64,000 nucleotides of DNA, taken from Ruminococcaceae bacterium AB4001 (GTDB lineage Bacteria; Bacillota; Clostridia; Saccharofermentanales; Saccharofermentanaceae). The DNA lies in the NCBI GenBank assembly GCA_000621765.1, contig JHXJ01000001.1, positions 186,001-250,000 on the forward strand, given 5' to 3'. This document shows, piece by piece, positions 15,608 through 23,211 of the stretch. Every line of letters starts with the position of its first letter. Positions within the stretch are counted from its first letter, which is position 1. The notes under the pieces were generated by a model. That model had not been told where the DNA came from, searched no databases, and saw only the letters and a list, made by a program, of their open reading frames with translations. The translations under genes and the position numbers were made by a program.

Positions 15608-15718
15608 ATGAATGAAGAATATAAACAGTTTGAAACTGTTTCTGACAGTGAAGTTTTTGAAGTTGCATCAAAGCTGATGGATGAATTTAATGAAGCATTT
15701 GAGGAGCTTGCAAAATGA
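15608..15718 (+). CDS. Very short antitoxin-like protein upstream of Doc
   Basis: A 36-residue acidic, helical peptide (MNEEYKQFETVSDSEVFEVA, continuing to ELAK) starting after GCGGAGGTATCAGCTT. Its stop overlaps the start of doc (ATGA). Position and coupling suggest the antitoxin of the Doc pair, but it is about half the length of Phd proteins and lacks a Phd DNA-binding domain; it could correspond to just the toxin-wrapping C-terminal helix. Regulation would then depend on the dyad promoter rather than on Phd-type autorepression (inference). Confidence 0.7.
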   Translation: MNEEYKQFETVSDSEVFEVASKLMDEFNEAFEELAK

Positions 15719-16092
15719 TTGGATTAAACAGAGATCAGATTATAAAGCTTCATGAAGCCATATATGAACGTTATGGCGGAGATGTCGGCGTGCTTAATGA
15801 CGGAATGCTGGATTCTGCGCTTCAGGCACCATTTCAGACTTTCGGAGGGGAAGAACTGATACCTGACACGAAGGAAAAGATCGTAAGGCTTGCTTTCGGA
15901 CTCATCAAAAATCACGCATTCAGAGACGGAAATAAGCGCATCGGAGCACTGGTTTTGCTTACCTTGCTTGAGCTTAACGGATACAAGGTAAAGGCAACGA
16001 ACGCTGAGTTTGCAGACATTATTATGGGCGTTGCCGCAAGTGAGAAAGATGAGAAGGATCTGTTGGAATGGGTGGAGGTGCATCATGGCTAA
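15715..16092 (+). CDS. doc: Doc-type Fic-family toxin
   Basis: A 125-residue protein of normal Doc length. It opens with LNRDQIIKLHEAIYERYGGD and has the Fic active-site loop HAFRDGNKR at about residues 64-72, the variant used by Doc kinases that phosphorylate translation factor EF-Tu; ordinary AMPylating Fic enzymes have an extra G-x-G after it. The first Gly-rich stretch (GVLNDGMLDSALQAPFQTFG) is also typical of Doc. It overlaps the small upstream gene by 4 nt and the downstream NADAR gene by 8 nt, so the three are translated as a unit. Confidence 0.9.
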   Translation: MIGLNRDQIIKLHEAIYERYGGDVGVLNDGMLDSALQAPFQTFGGEELIPDTKEKIVRLAFGLIKNHAFRDGNKRIGALVLLTLLELNGYKVKATNAEFADIIMGVAASEKDEKDLLEWVEVHHG

Positions 16093-16714
16093 AAGACCTG
16101 CGTGGACAATTGAGAATGGGAACGTTATATGCAAGGAGTTTGACTTTGCCTGGAATGGCGGGTTTGCTGTAAGTCAGAAGAGGAAGAATATCAATGCGCT
16201 TCATCAGTCGATTGTAGATGCTACCGGCCAGACTGCTCTGGAAATCTCATCTAAAGGTGAAGTTGAGTTGGGAAACCAGCTCAGTGCTTTTAATATGAAG
16301 ACTAATGGTGTATTCATCGAAAATGTTTTTCAGGCTTCTAAACGATATGAGAATGGTGGTCCATATTTGGATCTGTTGAATGTAGCTCCTAAGGATGCAA
16401 AGAGGGATGAACGTCATAAGACATCAGGCAGGCTGTTAGCGTTTGTAAGAAACGATGAGGATTGGCCGCTTGAACCTAGGACGGCATTCTACGATTACAT
16501 CTATGTTCTGGCCGTGATCGAGAATTTCGGCTGTGAACTTGATATCAATGAATATAACTGGTTCACGGATATTGAATTCAATCCGGGCAAGTCAATTAAC
16601 TGCCAGGCACGTGCTGTTGCGATATATAAACTGATTCAGGAAAAGGCTGTGTTTAATGTTCTTAATGACAGAAGCGCATGGATCAATTTCCATACGCTTC
16701 ATGTAAATGGCTGA
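16085..16714 (+). CDS. DarT1-associated NADAR antitoxin family protein (no DarT nearby)
   Basis: A 209-residue protein starting at ATG 16085 after GGAGGTGCATC. It follows the NADAR antitoxin pattern: MAKRPAW at the start, GGFAVSQKRKNINALHQS, LEISSKGEVELGNQLSAFN, FQASKRYENGGPYLDLL, DERHKTSGRLLAF and FTDIEFNPGKSINCQARA. Family members hydrolyse ADP-ribose from modified bases or other N-glycosides and neutralise DarT1 toxins. No DarT gene is in the window; here the partner in the operon is Doc, a kinase. Either the NADAR protein acts on ADP-ribosylation made elsewhere (for example by phage or host enzymes) or the operon is a composite of two modules. Confidence 0.85.
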   Translation: MAKRPAWTIENGNVICKEFDFAWNGGFAVSQKRKNINALHQSIVDATGQTALEISSKGEVELGNQLSAFNMKTNGVFIENVFQASKRYENGGPYLDLLNVAPKDAKRDERHKTSGRLLAFVRNDEDWPLEPRTAFYDYIYVLAVIENFGCELDINEYNWFTDIEFNPGKSINCQARAVAIYKLIQEKAVFNVLNDRSAWINFHTLHVNG

Positions 16715-16741
16715 TTTGTTAGCTTGATTGTAATCGTGTAC

Positions 16742-16761
16742 ATGGGCCAAATTTAGTACAT
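16742..16761 (+). promoter_or_regulatory. 20-bp dyad promoter element, site 11
   Basis: ATG-GGCC-AAATTT-AGTA-CAT, 9 nt, then TAAAAT at 16771-16776. It serves the gene at 16824. Confidence 0.72.
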
Positions 16762-16823
16762 CATCCTTCTTAAAATGAGCTTAAGAAACATGGTATAAGC
16801 GATTTGAGAAGCAGGTGATGATT

Positions 16824-17315
16824 ATGAGAAACACATTATTGAGTGATGTCCTTTGGAATATTACGCACCCTTTTTGGAGAATTAAGGATGCTGTTCACGA
16901 CTACAAGCTCCGTCACCTGAAGCTTGGAAAGGTGAAGCAGCATAAGAAGGGCTCTTATACTGATTTTGAGATCGTGAATATCTCCTGGAATGTTCATTGG
17001 ATGACCGATCTTTATCTGGCTGTAATCATCAGGGATTACCTGAGGTTCTTCATTAAGAATACGCCGGCTATCGGAAATACTGTTTTCGAAGGTGATTATT
17101 CCAAGATGCAGGATTTGACAGATGAAGAAACAGCAATGTATTCCAAGAAGTGGCATGACCTCGTAAACAACACTGCTGATGAATTTGATGAACTGGCGAA
17201 GCTTGCATGGAGAGAAAACGTTGACGATTGGCAGGCATATAGGAAGAAAGAAAAAGAACTGATTAAGAAGGCCTTTGCTGACCTCGCATATATCTTCGAT
17301 GAACTTAACTGGTAA
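16824..17315 (+). CDS. Tryptophan-rich hypothetical protein
   Basis: A 163-residue protein. ATG 16824 is chosen, preceded by AGCAGGTG. It is rich in Trp, Asp and Lys (DVLWNITHPFWRIKDAVHDY; EIVNISWNVHWMTDLYLAVI) and mostly helical, with no signal peptide. The pattern of a short amphipathic N-terminus followed by W/D-rich helices recalls small proteins found in large phages, but I cannot name a family. It is a single-gene unit. Confidence 0.65.
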   Translation: MRNTLLSDVLWNITHPFWRIKDAVHDYKLRHLKLGKVKQHKKGSYTDFEIVNISWNVHWMTDLYLAVIIRDYLRFFIKNTPAIGNTVFEGDYSKMQDLTDEETAMYSKKWHDLVNNTADEFDELAKLAWRENVDDWQAYRKKEKELIKKAFADLAYIFDELNW

Positions 17316-17391
17316 TCAGATTTCTGTATTGCATTTCTAAAAGATGTCCTCTATAATCAGCGACATATTTCTACGAAAGGAGGTCCTTGCG

Positions 17392-17469
17392 ATGACAAGA
17401 CGATTATCTACAACTTTATATCAATTACAAACCAAGGGTGCGTGGGACCTTCTTTTCGAGGCTGCATAA
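17392..17469 (+). CDS. 25-residue leader peptide candidate upstream of rtcB
   Basis: ATG 17392 follows a perfect AAAGGAGGTCCTTGCG and opens a 25-codon frame (MTRRLSTTLYQLQTKGAWDL, ending LFEAA) closed by TAA 57 nt before the rtcB start. A conventional TATAAT (about 17353) with TTGCAT 17 nt upstream provides the promoter; this transcription unit does not use the dyad element. It may be a translated leader or an independent micropeptide. Confidence 0.5.
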   Translation: MTRRLSTTLYQLQTKGAWDLLFEAA

Positions 17470-17526
17470 AAAATCCCAATTGAAGTAATCCCATGAATGC
17501 CCTTTCATAACGAAAGGAATATTATT

Positions 17527-18642
17527 ATGGACAATATTGCAGGTCGATTTGCGTCGGCTTCAGTCTTTGCTACAAGTATCGAAGACTATGCCAGATCGCA
17601 GATCCAGATGATACTTGATAACCAGATATCGATTAATTCGAAAGTTTGCTTAATGCCGGACTGCCATCCCGGAAAGGTAGGTCCGATAGGTCTTACTATG
17701 ACCGTCACCGACAAGGTGATTCCGCAGCTCATGGGTGTTGATATCGGATGCGGAATGCTTATGGCTAAGGTTGAAGGAAGGCTTGAGTTTCCTAAGCTTG
17801 ACAAGGTGATAAAGGAGAATGTTCCTTCAGGTTTTAACATCAGGAAAAGGCCTCATTCCAGAGCTGGTTTTGAGGCAATTTCTGAGCTTAGGTGTCTGCG
17901 TGCAATTAATAGTGATAAGGCGCTGAAGAGCCTTGGAACATTGGGTGGCGGCAACCACTTTATCGAAGTCGATAAAGGCGAAGAAGGATACTACATCATC
18001 ATCCATTCCGGAAGCCGTCATCTTGGTTATGACGTTGCTGATTATTACACGGAAACAGCTCGCAGAAGACTTGCCAACATGGGCAAAGAAGTACCGTATG
18101 AGATGTCTTATGTGGAAGGCGCTCTAATGGATGATTATCTCCACGATGTTGAGATTGCAACTAAGTATGCATCACTTAACAGGGAAATCATTCTCAGCGA
18201 GATCCTGAAGGGAATGAAGTGGAAGGAAATCGAATGTTATGAGTCGATTCATAACTATATTGGAACACTTTCTGATGGCACTAAGATACTTCGAAAGGGT
18301 GCTGCATCTGCGTGTGAAGGTGAGAAGGTTATTATCCCTATCAACATGCGTGACGGTGTGATCCTTGGCATCGGTAAAGGTAATCCTGATTGGAACTATT
18401 CTGCACCGCATGGATCAGGCAGGGTATTGCGTCGTGATGAAGTAAAGAACCACTACACGGTATCTGCTTTTAAGAACGACATGAAGGGAATCTATTCGTC
18501 TTCAATAAGTTCAGGAACGCTCGATGAAGCACCTGTTGCTTATCGCGGAATAGATGAGATTAAGGACGTCATTTCTGACAGCGTTGAAGTAAATGAAATC
18601 GTAAAGCCGGTATATAACTTCAAGGCAGGAAAAGAGAGGTAA
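17527..18642 (+). CDS. rtcB: RNA ligase RtcB
   Basis: A 371-residue protein of the short RtcB clade. It contains the metal and guanylylation motifs: PDCHPGKVGPIG, GVDIGCGM, GTLGGGNHFIE, IIHSGSRHLG and SAPHGSGRVLRR, plus the terminal YNFKAGK. RtcB uses Mn2+ and GTP to join 2',3'-cyclic phosphate (or 3'-phosphate) and 5'-OH RNA ends. The start is ATG 17527 after GAAAGGAATATTATT; the GAAAGG ribosome site can pair with CCTTTC 6 nt upstream, a possible translational switch. PrfH lies two genes downstream, matching the known rtcB-prfH pairing in rescue of ribosomes with cleaved rRNA. Confidence 0.95.
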   Translation: MDNIAGRFASASVFATSIEDYARSQIQMILDNQISINSKVCLMPDCHPGKVGPIGLTMTVTDKVIPQLMGVDIGCGMLMAKVEGRLEFPKLDKVIKENVPSGFNIRKRPHSRAGFEAISELRCLRAINSDKALKSLGTLGGGNHFIEVDKGEEGYYIIIHSGSRHLGYDVADYYTETARRRLANMGKEVPYEMSYVEGALMDDYLHDVEIATKYASLNREIILSEILKGMKWKEIECYESIHNYIGTLSDGTKILRKGAASACEGEKVIIPINMRDGVILGIGKGNPDWNYSAPHGSGRVLRRDEVKNHYTVSAFKNDMKGIYSSSISSGTLDEAPVAYRGIDEIKDVISDSVEVNEIVKPVYNFKAGKER

Positions 18643-18644
18643 GC

Positions 18645-19121
18645 ATGTATAGTGATGGTTATCACGGACCAAGGGTAGAAGTGACAATTCTAAAGAACGG
18701 AGTTAAACACAAGATATCTCAAGCATATCTTATGCGTGTAATTGATGTTTCTGATAAAGTAAAACATTTAGTAAAACAACACCCAAGTCTTATGTACGAT
18801 TATTCAATGAGCCTATTGTCTGTTGTTACCAGTTATGGGTTTGAATTAACAGATGACAGATGGTCGGTTTCAGAGAGCAGATTGGTTAAGTATATTTCGT
18901 TTGTACCTGTAACAAATTCAGGTGAGAGGCTTTGGGAGTTTACATTTATTGTAGCTGTAACGAATGAGAATTTGGAACAGCCGCCTGAGTTAAAAAACTT
19001 ATCTAATGAAGAGACGGAGAGTATATACAGGTCTATTGCGATTGGGTCAAAAGAGTGTCCGCATCTGATTTATGCTATGCGATTGTTAGACAATGCATGT
19101 CAGGAGATGAAAGAGATATAA
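18645..19121 (+). CDS. Hypothetical protein between rtcB and prfH
   Basis: A 158-residue protein starting 2 bp after the rtcB stop, with GAGAGGTAAGC as ribosome site. Sequence such as VIDVSDKVKHLVKQHPSLMY, SLLSVVTSYGFELTDDR and LWEFTFIVAVTNENLEQPPE suggests a mixed alpha/beta fold without clear catalytic residues. Its location between the RNA ligase and the specialised release factor suggests a role in the same rRNA repair or ribosome-rescue process, but the family is unknown to me. Confidence 0.7.
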   Translation: MYSDGYHGPRVEVTILKNGVKHKISQAYLMRVIDVSDKVKHLVKQHPSLMYDYSMSLLSVVTSYGFELTDDRWSVSESRLVKYISFVPVTNSGERLWEFTFIVAVTNENLEQPPELKNLSNEETESIYRSIAIGSKECPHLIYAMRLLDNACQEMKEI

Positions 19122-19133
19122 AGAGAGGTGAAA

Positions 19134-19730
19134 ATGTTATTACAGATTAGTTCAGGACAGGGTCCCGTGGAGTGCTCTGTCGGAGTCGAAAAGCTCTGCA
19201 AAGCTTTGCTTAAAGAGTTTGCAGGTTCAAGGATCGTATCCATAAATGCAGACTATTCAGGGCACGGATATAAGTCTGCAATTATGGAATTCGATGAAGA
19301 TATATCTTCGCTCGAAGGCACGGTCTTATGGGTGTGGAAAAGCGCCATAAGGCCGGCTCATCAGCGCAAGAACTGGTATATGGATCTTCATGTGATAAAA
19401 GAAGCTGAGAGTATTGGTGAGTTTGATCTGAATGACTGTGAAGTAACGACCATGCATTGTGGTGGTAAAGGCGGCCAGCACGTAAATAAGGTTGAGACTG
19501 GTGTTAGGATTGTTCATAAGCCGACTGGAACTGTTGTTACATGCACAGAAGAACGAAGCCAGGTGCAGAACAAGCAAAAAGCATTGAAGCGGTTACAGAG
19601 TATTCTTGCTGCAAAGCAGAAAGACAACAATGCTGATGCTTTGAACAATGCGTGGCAGAAGCATACGGAGATCGTTAGAGGCAATCCGATACGTAAGTAT
19701 GAAGGAGAGAAGTTTAAGAGAGTTTCTTAA
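19134..19730 (+). CDS. prfH: Peptide chain release factor homologue PrfH
   Basis: A 198-residue protein. ATG 19134 follows AAGAGAGGTGAAA. It has the PrfH opening LLQISSGQGPVECSVGVEK and the release-factor catalytic loop GGKGGQHVNKVETGVR with the GGQ tripeptide that triggers peptidyl-tRNA hydrolysis, then the basic tail HKPTGTVVTCTEERSQVQNK. The stop-codon recognition domain of RF1/RF2 is absent, as is normal for PrfH. PrfH is known to act with RtcB on ribosomes damaged in the decoding centre. The next dyad site begins 5 nt after its stop codon. Confidence 0.93.
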   Translation: MLLQISSGQGPVECSVGVEKLCKALLKEFAGSRIVSINADYSGHGYKSAIMEFDEDISSLEGTVLWVWKSAIRPAHQRKNWYMDLHVIKEAESIGEFDLNDCEVTTMHCGGKGGQHVNKVETGVRIVHKPTGTVVTCTEERSQVQNKQKALKRLQSILAAKQKDNNADALNNAWQKHTEIVRGNPIRKYEGEKFKRVS

Positions 19731-19734
19731 ATTG

Positions 19735-19754
19735 ATGGGACAATTTACGAACAT
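19735..19754 (+). promoter_or_regulatory. 20-bp dyad promoter element, site 12
   Basis: ATG-GGAC-AATTTA-CGAA-CAT, 9 nt, then TATAAT at 19764-19769. It serves the two-gene AAA operon. Confidence 0.78.
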
Positions 19755-19816
19755 AACACCTCCTATAATCAGGGCAGTTAAGATGAAAATTGTATTGATC
19801 ACAGGAGGTCGTTTTT

Positions 19817-21100
19817 ATGAGAGAACTGGATAAGGTTATCGGATATGAGAGCATTAAGAACGAATTATACAGGATTATAGATATCTTCCATAACCCTGAA
19901 AAGTATAAGGCTTTGGGTGTTACGCTTCCTAGAGGTGTAATGTTTGAAGGTGAACCTGGAATCGGCAAGACACTTATGGCCAAGTCTTTCATTAAAGAGA
20001 GCGGACGTAAGAAATATGTTATCAGGAAAGACCGCTCCAACGGTGAGTTTGTTGACTACATCCGTGAGACTTTTGAGAAAGCTGCAGAGCATGAACCCTC
20101 GATAGTTCTTTTGGACGATCTTGATAAGTTTGCAAACGAGGACTACAACCACCGTGATGCCGAAGAATATGTAGCTGTTCAGGCTTGTATTGATGAATTC
20201 AGCGAAAAAGATATTTTCGTAGTTGCAACCTGCAACGATATTGATGACCTTCCGGATTCTCTGATCAGACAGGGCAGATTCGACAAGATTTTTAATATGC
20301 ATTTCCCTAAAAATGAGGATGCCAAGAAGATCATTGCGTTCTATTTAAAAGACAAAGTACTTGCTGATGATATCGATATTGATGAGATTGCGCGTTTCAG
20401 TGAAGGCAAATCTTGTGCAACCCTTGAGACAGTTGTTAATCTGGCCGGCGTTTTAGCAGGTTATGAGAATAAGAAATCCATCTCCCAGGAAGATCTGAGG
20501 AGAGCTTGCTTCAGTACTTATTGGGATATTTGTGAAGACAGGATCTGTCCTGAAGAGTCACTCAGAAGAAAAGCAGTTCATGAAGCAGGACATGCTGCAA
20601 TGATTGAATGCTTTTTCCCGGGAGAAGTAAGTCTTATCTCTGTTTCGGCAGAATCCCGCCGTAGTGATGCTTTAGTGGTAAGAAAACATGATGGATATCG
20701 TGGTGAAAGCTTCAGCAAGACTGAGATTGAGATAATGATCAATCTTGCAGGGAAAGCTGCATCTGAATTGGTGCTCGGAGAGATTGATATGGGTACGGAC
20801 AGAGATCTTCGTGCGGCATATGATCATATGGAAGATCTTTTGAATTACATTGCTGCCTATGATTTTAAGTTGCATCGCAACGGTCGTAGTGAGACATCAA
20901 ATGATGTGATGAATCACTTGGACACTGCCAAAGGTGTTGAGCTTTCCCGCTATTATTTCAAGACAAAGCAGATCCTTATGCAGAACCGAGCATTCCTTGA
21001 AGCTTTAATCGAACAGGTTATTGAGAAGAAGACGGTTACCTATAAGGAAATTGCTCCAATTCGTGAAAAATATCTTTCTGAGATCAAAAGTGCTGCATAA
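19817..21100 (+). CDS. Soluble FtsH-like AAA ATPase with M41 peptidase-like domain
   Basis: A 427-residue protein starting after CACAGGAGGTCGTTTTT. The AAA module has Walker A GEPGIGKT (about 41-48), Walker B IVLLDDLDKF (about 97), and an arginine-finger region RQGRFDKIF. From about residue 255 comes an M41-type peptidase region with the zinc motif HEAGHA and a later Asp candidate (DMGTDRDL). The two N-terminal membrane segments of true FtsH are missing, so the protein should be cytoplasmic. It would unfold and cut soluble targets with ATP. It is followed 23 bp later by a CbbX-type AAA gene. Confidence 0.88.
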   Translation: MRELDKVIGYESIKNELYRIIDIFHNPEKYKALGVTLPRGVMFEGEPGIGKTLMAKSFIKESGRKKYVIRKDRSNGEFVDYIRETFEKAAEHEPSIVLLDDLDKFANEDYNHRDAEEYVAVQACIDEFSEKDIFVVATCNDIDDLPDSLIRQGRFDKIFNMHFPKNEDAKKIIAFYLKDKVLADDIDIDEIARFSEGKSCATLETVVNLAGVLAGYENKKSISQEDLRRACFSTYWDICEDRICPEESLRRKAVHEAGHAAMIECFFPGEVSLISVSAESRRSDALVVRKHDGYRGESFSKTEIEIMINLAGKAASELVLGEIDMGTDRDLRAAYDHMEDLLNYIAAYDFKLHRNGRSETSNDVMNHLDTAKGVELSRYYFKTKQILMQNRAFLEALIEQVIEKKTVTYKEIAPIREKYLSEIKSAA

Positions 21101-21123
21101 AAGTGAGGCAGGAGGATTTTAAT

Positions 21124-23121
21124 ATGCGTTTTTATGTTTATGAAGGAGATCTGAAAAAGGATATAGAGCTACACTCTTTTGATGAACGTAGGGCATTCAG
21201 GAGTGATATATGTATTAATTCCGAGAAGTTCAACGAGCAGTTTGGCAACAAGGCTTTCTTTTTCCTGGCATACTATGACAAGACTAATGCTTCTGTAGGT
21301 GTCATTGTTAATGACGATATCAATGTGTCTTCGAAGGTAAAGGCGTTTATTAAGGCGATTGGGTTTGAGCTTGATATTAAGGAGTCACATGAGATCACCA
21401 TTGTCTCTTTTTTGCAAAAGATCGGTTCTTCCTCCCGCTTAGATCTTATTGATGATCTTGACGAAGTCTTGGGGAAGTTTAGACTTGCTCCTTTAAGAAA
21501 CTACTGTTTTAACGATGGAACTGACAGAGTTGTCGAGGCGATCGGGAAGGAAGAGATCTATAAGAATGCATCGTTGTTATTAAGCGAATCACGATTGAAA
21601 GAAGAACTGGACCGCATCTATGTTCCAAGACGCAACAAGGCTGTTCATGGCTTCCCGGTACATTATCTTGTCAGGACCGATGATGAGGAAGAGCGAAATG
21701 CCGCCATTACAGCATTGGCTCAGGCCCTGTATGCCAATAAGAGGATAAATAGCCTGCGCTTGTGTCAGGTGGCTTTCGGGAGGCCCTATGATGTTGGTCT
21801 AAGTGTCGTCAAAAATCTTATAAACTGCAGTATCGATGGAATGTTCATCTTAAGGTTTGCGGGAAACAGCGAAGGCGAAAGCGATATTGCAGACAGGATC
21901 ATCGGTATTATCGAGGAGATCAGCGAACTGATCTGTAAGTATTCGGACAAAGTCCAGTTCGTTCTCTGCCTCCCCCGCGAATGCACAAGGGCAAAGGATA
22001 TGTTCTTCGCAAATCTCGGTTCTCTCAGTTTCATCGAGATCGAGGAAGACTTGGCGACAGGCGACAGGGCCAAGGAATACCTCGATAACATGGTTTCTCA
22101 TTCGAAGCTTAGAGCTGATAAGAAGCTCTACGGGCGCCTTAAGGAAGATTATGGGTATCTTGCTCCGGAACTTCGTGAGCTCTTTAATTCTTGGTATTCG
22201 GATAAGATGAAGACTTCTGTATATCCTCAGTACAAGAATTCGGTTACGGTTAAGAACACCATCCAAACAAAGGCTCCCGAAGGATCCGCTTACGACAAGC
22301 TGCAGGAGATGATAGGTCTTGAGCGCGCGAAAAGTATCGTCAATCAGGCTCTGGACTATAACAAGGCGCAGAAGATATTTGCCGACAAGGGAATGAAGTT
22401 CGAACGTACTTCAATGCATATGGTATTTACAGGCAATCCAGGTACGGCAAAGACCAGTGTGGCCAGACTTTTCGCGCGGATAATGAAGGATAACAATGTG
22501 CTGTCCAAAGGCCATATGGTGGAAGTTGGACGTGCAGACTTGGTAGGCAAATACGTAGGTTGGACTGCAACCATAGTAAAGAAAAAATTCGAGGAAGCAA
22601 AGGGCGGAGTACTCTTCATCGACGAGGCTTATTCGCTCGTCGATGACAGGGACGGCCTGTTTGGAGATGAGGCTATCAATACCATCGTGCAAGAGATGGA
22701 GAATAAACGTGATGAAGTTGTTGTTATTTTCGCAGGATACCCGGACAAGATGGAGCAGTTCCTGCAGAAAAATCCGGGATTGAGATCCCGCATTGCTTAC
22801 CATGTTCCGTTCGATGATTATTCGATCGATGAACTGTGCAGTATTACGGATCTTATTGCGAAGAAGAAGGGTCTGATCCTTGCTGATGATGCCAAGGAGA
22901 AGCTGCGCGGAATCTTCGATATCGCTGTAAGAGATGACGACTTCGGCAATGGCCGTTATGTGCGTAATATCCTCGAGAAGGCAAAGATGGCACAGGCTTC
23001 AAGGCTCGTCACTATGGATTACGATTTGATCACGATGGAAGACGTCAAGACTATCGTTGCTTCCGACATCGAGATGCCGCCGAAGAAGGCAGAGAAGGCT
23101 AGGTTCGGTTTCTGTGCATAA
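21124..23121 (+). CDS. CbbX/SpoVK-like AAA ATPase with long N-terminal domain
   Basis: A 665-residue protein. ATG 21124 follows GGCAGGAGGATTTTAAT. The last 280 residues are a CbbX/SpoVK/EccA-type AAA module: GLERAKSIVNQALDYNK, Walker A GNPGTAKTS, sensor loop VGRADLVGKYVGWTA, Walker B GGVLFIDEAYSL, and arginine finger NPGLRSRI. The N-terminal 380 residues may include a second, degenerate ATPase-like domain (FPVHYLVRTDDEEERNAAIT and the MFILRFAGNSEG region) but lack a P-loop. Such ATPases remodel protein complexes; the target is unknown. It is probably a partner of the upstream FtsH-like protease. Confidence 0.86.
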   Translation: MRFYVYEGDLKKDIELHSFDERRAFRSDICINSEKFNEQFGNKAFFFLAYYDKTNASVGVIVNDDINVSSKVKAFIKAIGFELDIKESHEITIVSFLQKIGSSSRLDLIDDLDEVLGKFRLAPLRNYCFNDGTDRVVEAIGKEEIYKNASLLLSESRLKEELDRIYVPRRNKAVHGFPVHYLVRTDDEEERNAAITALAQALYANKRINSLRLCQVAFGRPYDVGLSVVKNLINCSIDGMFILRFAGNSEGESDIADRIIGIIEEISELICKYSDKVQFVLCLPRECTRAKDMFFANLGSLSFIEIEEDLATGDRAKEYLDNMVSHSKLRADKKLYGRLKEDYGYLAPELRELFNSWYSDKMKTSVYPQYKNSVTVKNTIQTKAPEGSAYDKLQEMIGLERAKSIVNQALDYNKAQKIFADKGMKFERTSMHMVFTGNPGTAKTSVARLFARIMKDNNVLSKGHMVEVGRADLVGKYVGWTATIVKKKFEEAKGGVLFIDEAYSLVDDRDGLFGDEAINTIVQEMENKRDEVVVIFAGYPDKMEQFLQKNPGLRSRIAYHVPFDDYSIDELCSITDLIAKKKGLILADDAKEKLRGIFDIAVRDDDFGNGRYVRNILEKAKMAQASRLVTMDYDLITMEDVKTIVASDIEMPPKKAEKARFGFCA

Positions 23122-23134
23122 TTGGACAAAGCGG

Positions 23135-23154
23135 ATGCGACATTTTTACCGCAT
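23135..23154 (+). promoter_or_regulatory. 20-bp dyad promoter element, site 13
   Basis: ATG-CGAC-ATTTTT-ACCG-CAT, 9 nt, then TATAAT at 23164-23169. It heads the six-gene operon 23212-27614. Confidence 0.78.
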
Positions 23155-23211
23155 TGTCCACTCTATAATCGAAGTGTAAGAAGCAGAATTATTAGACGAG
23201 GAGGTAAGTGT

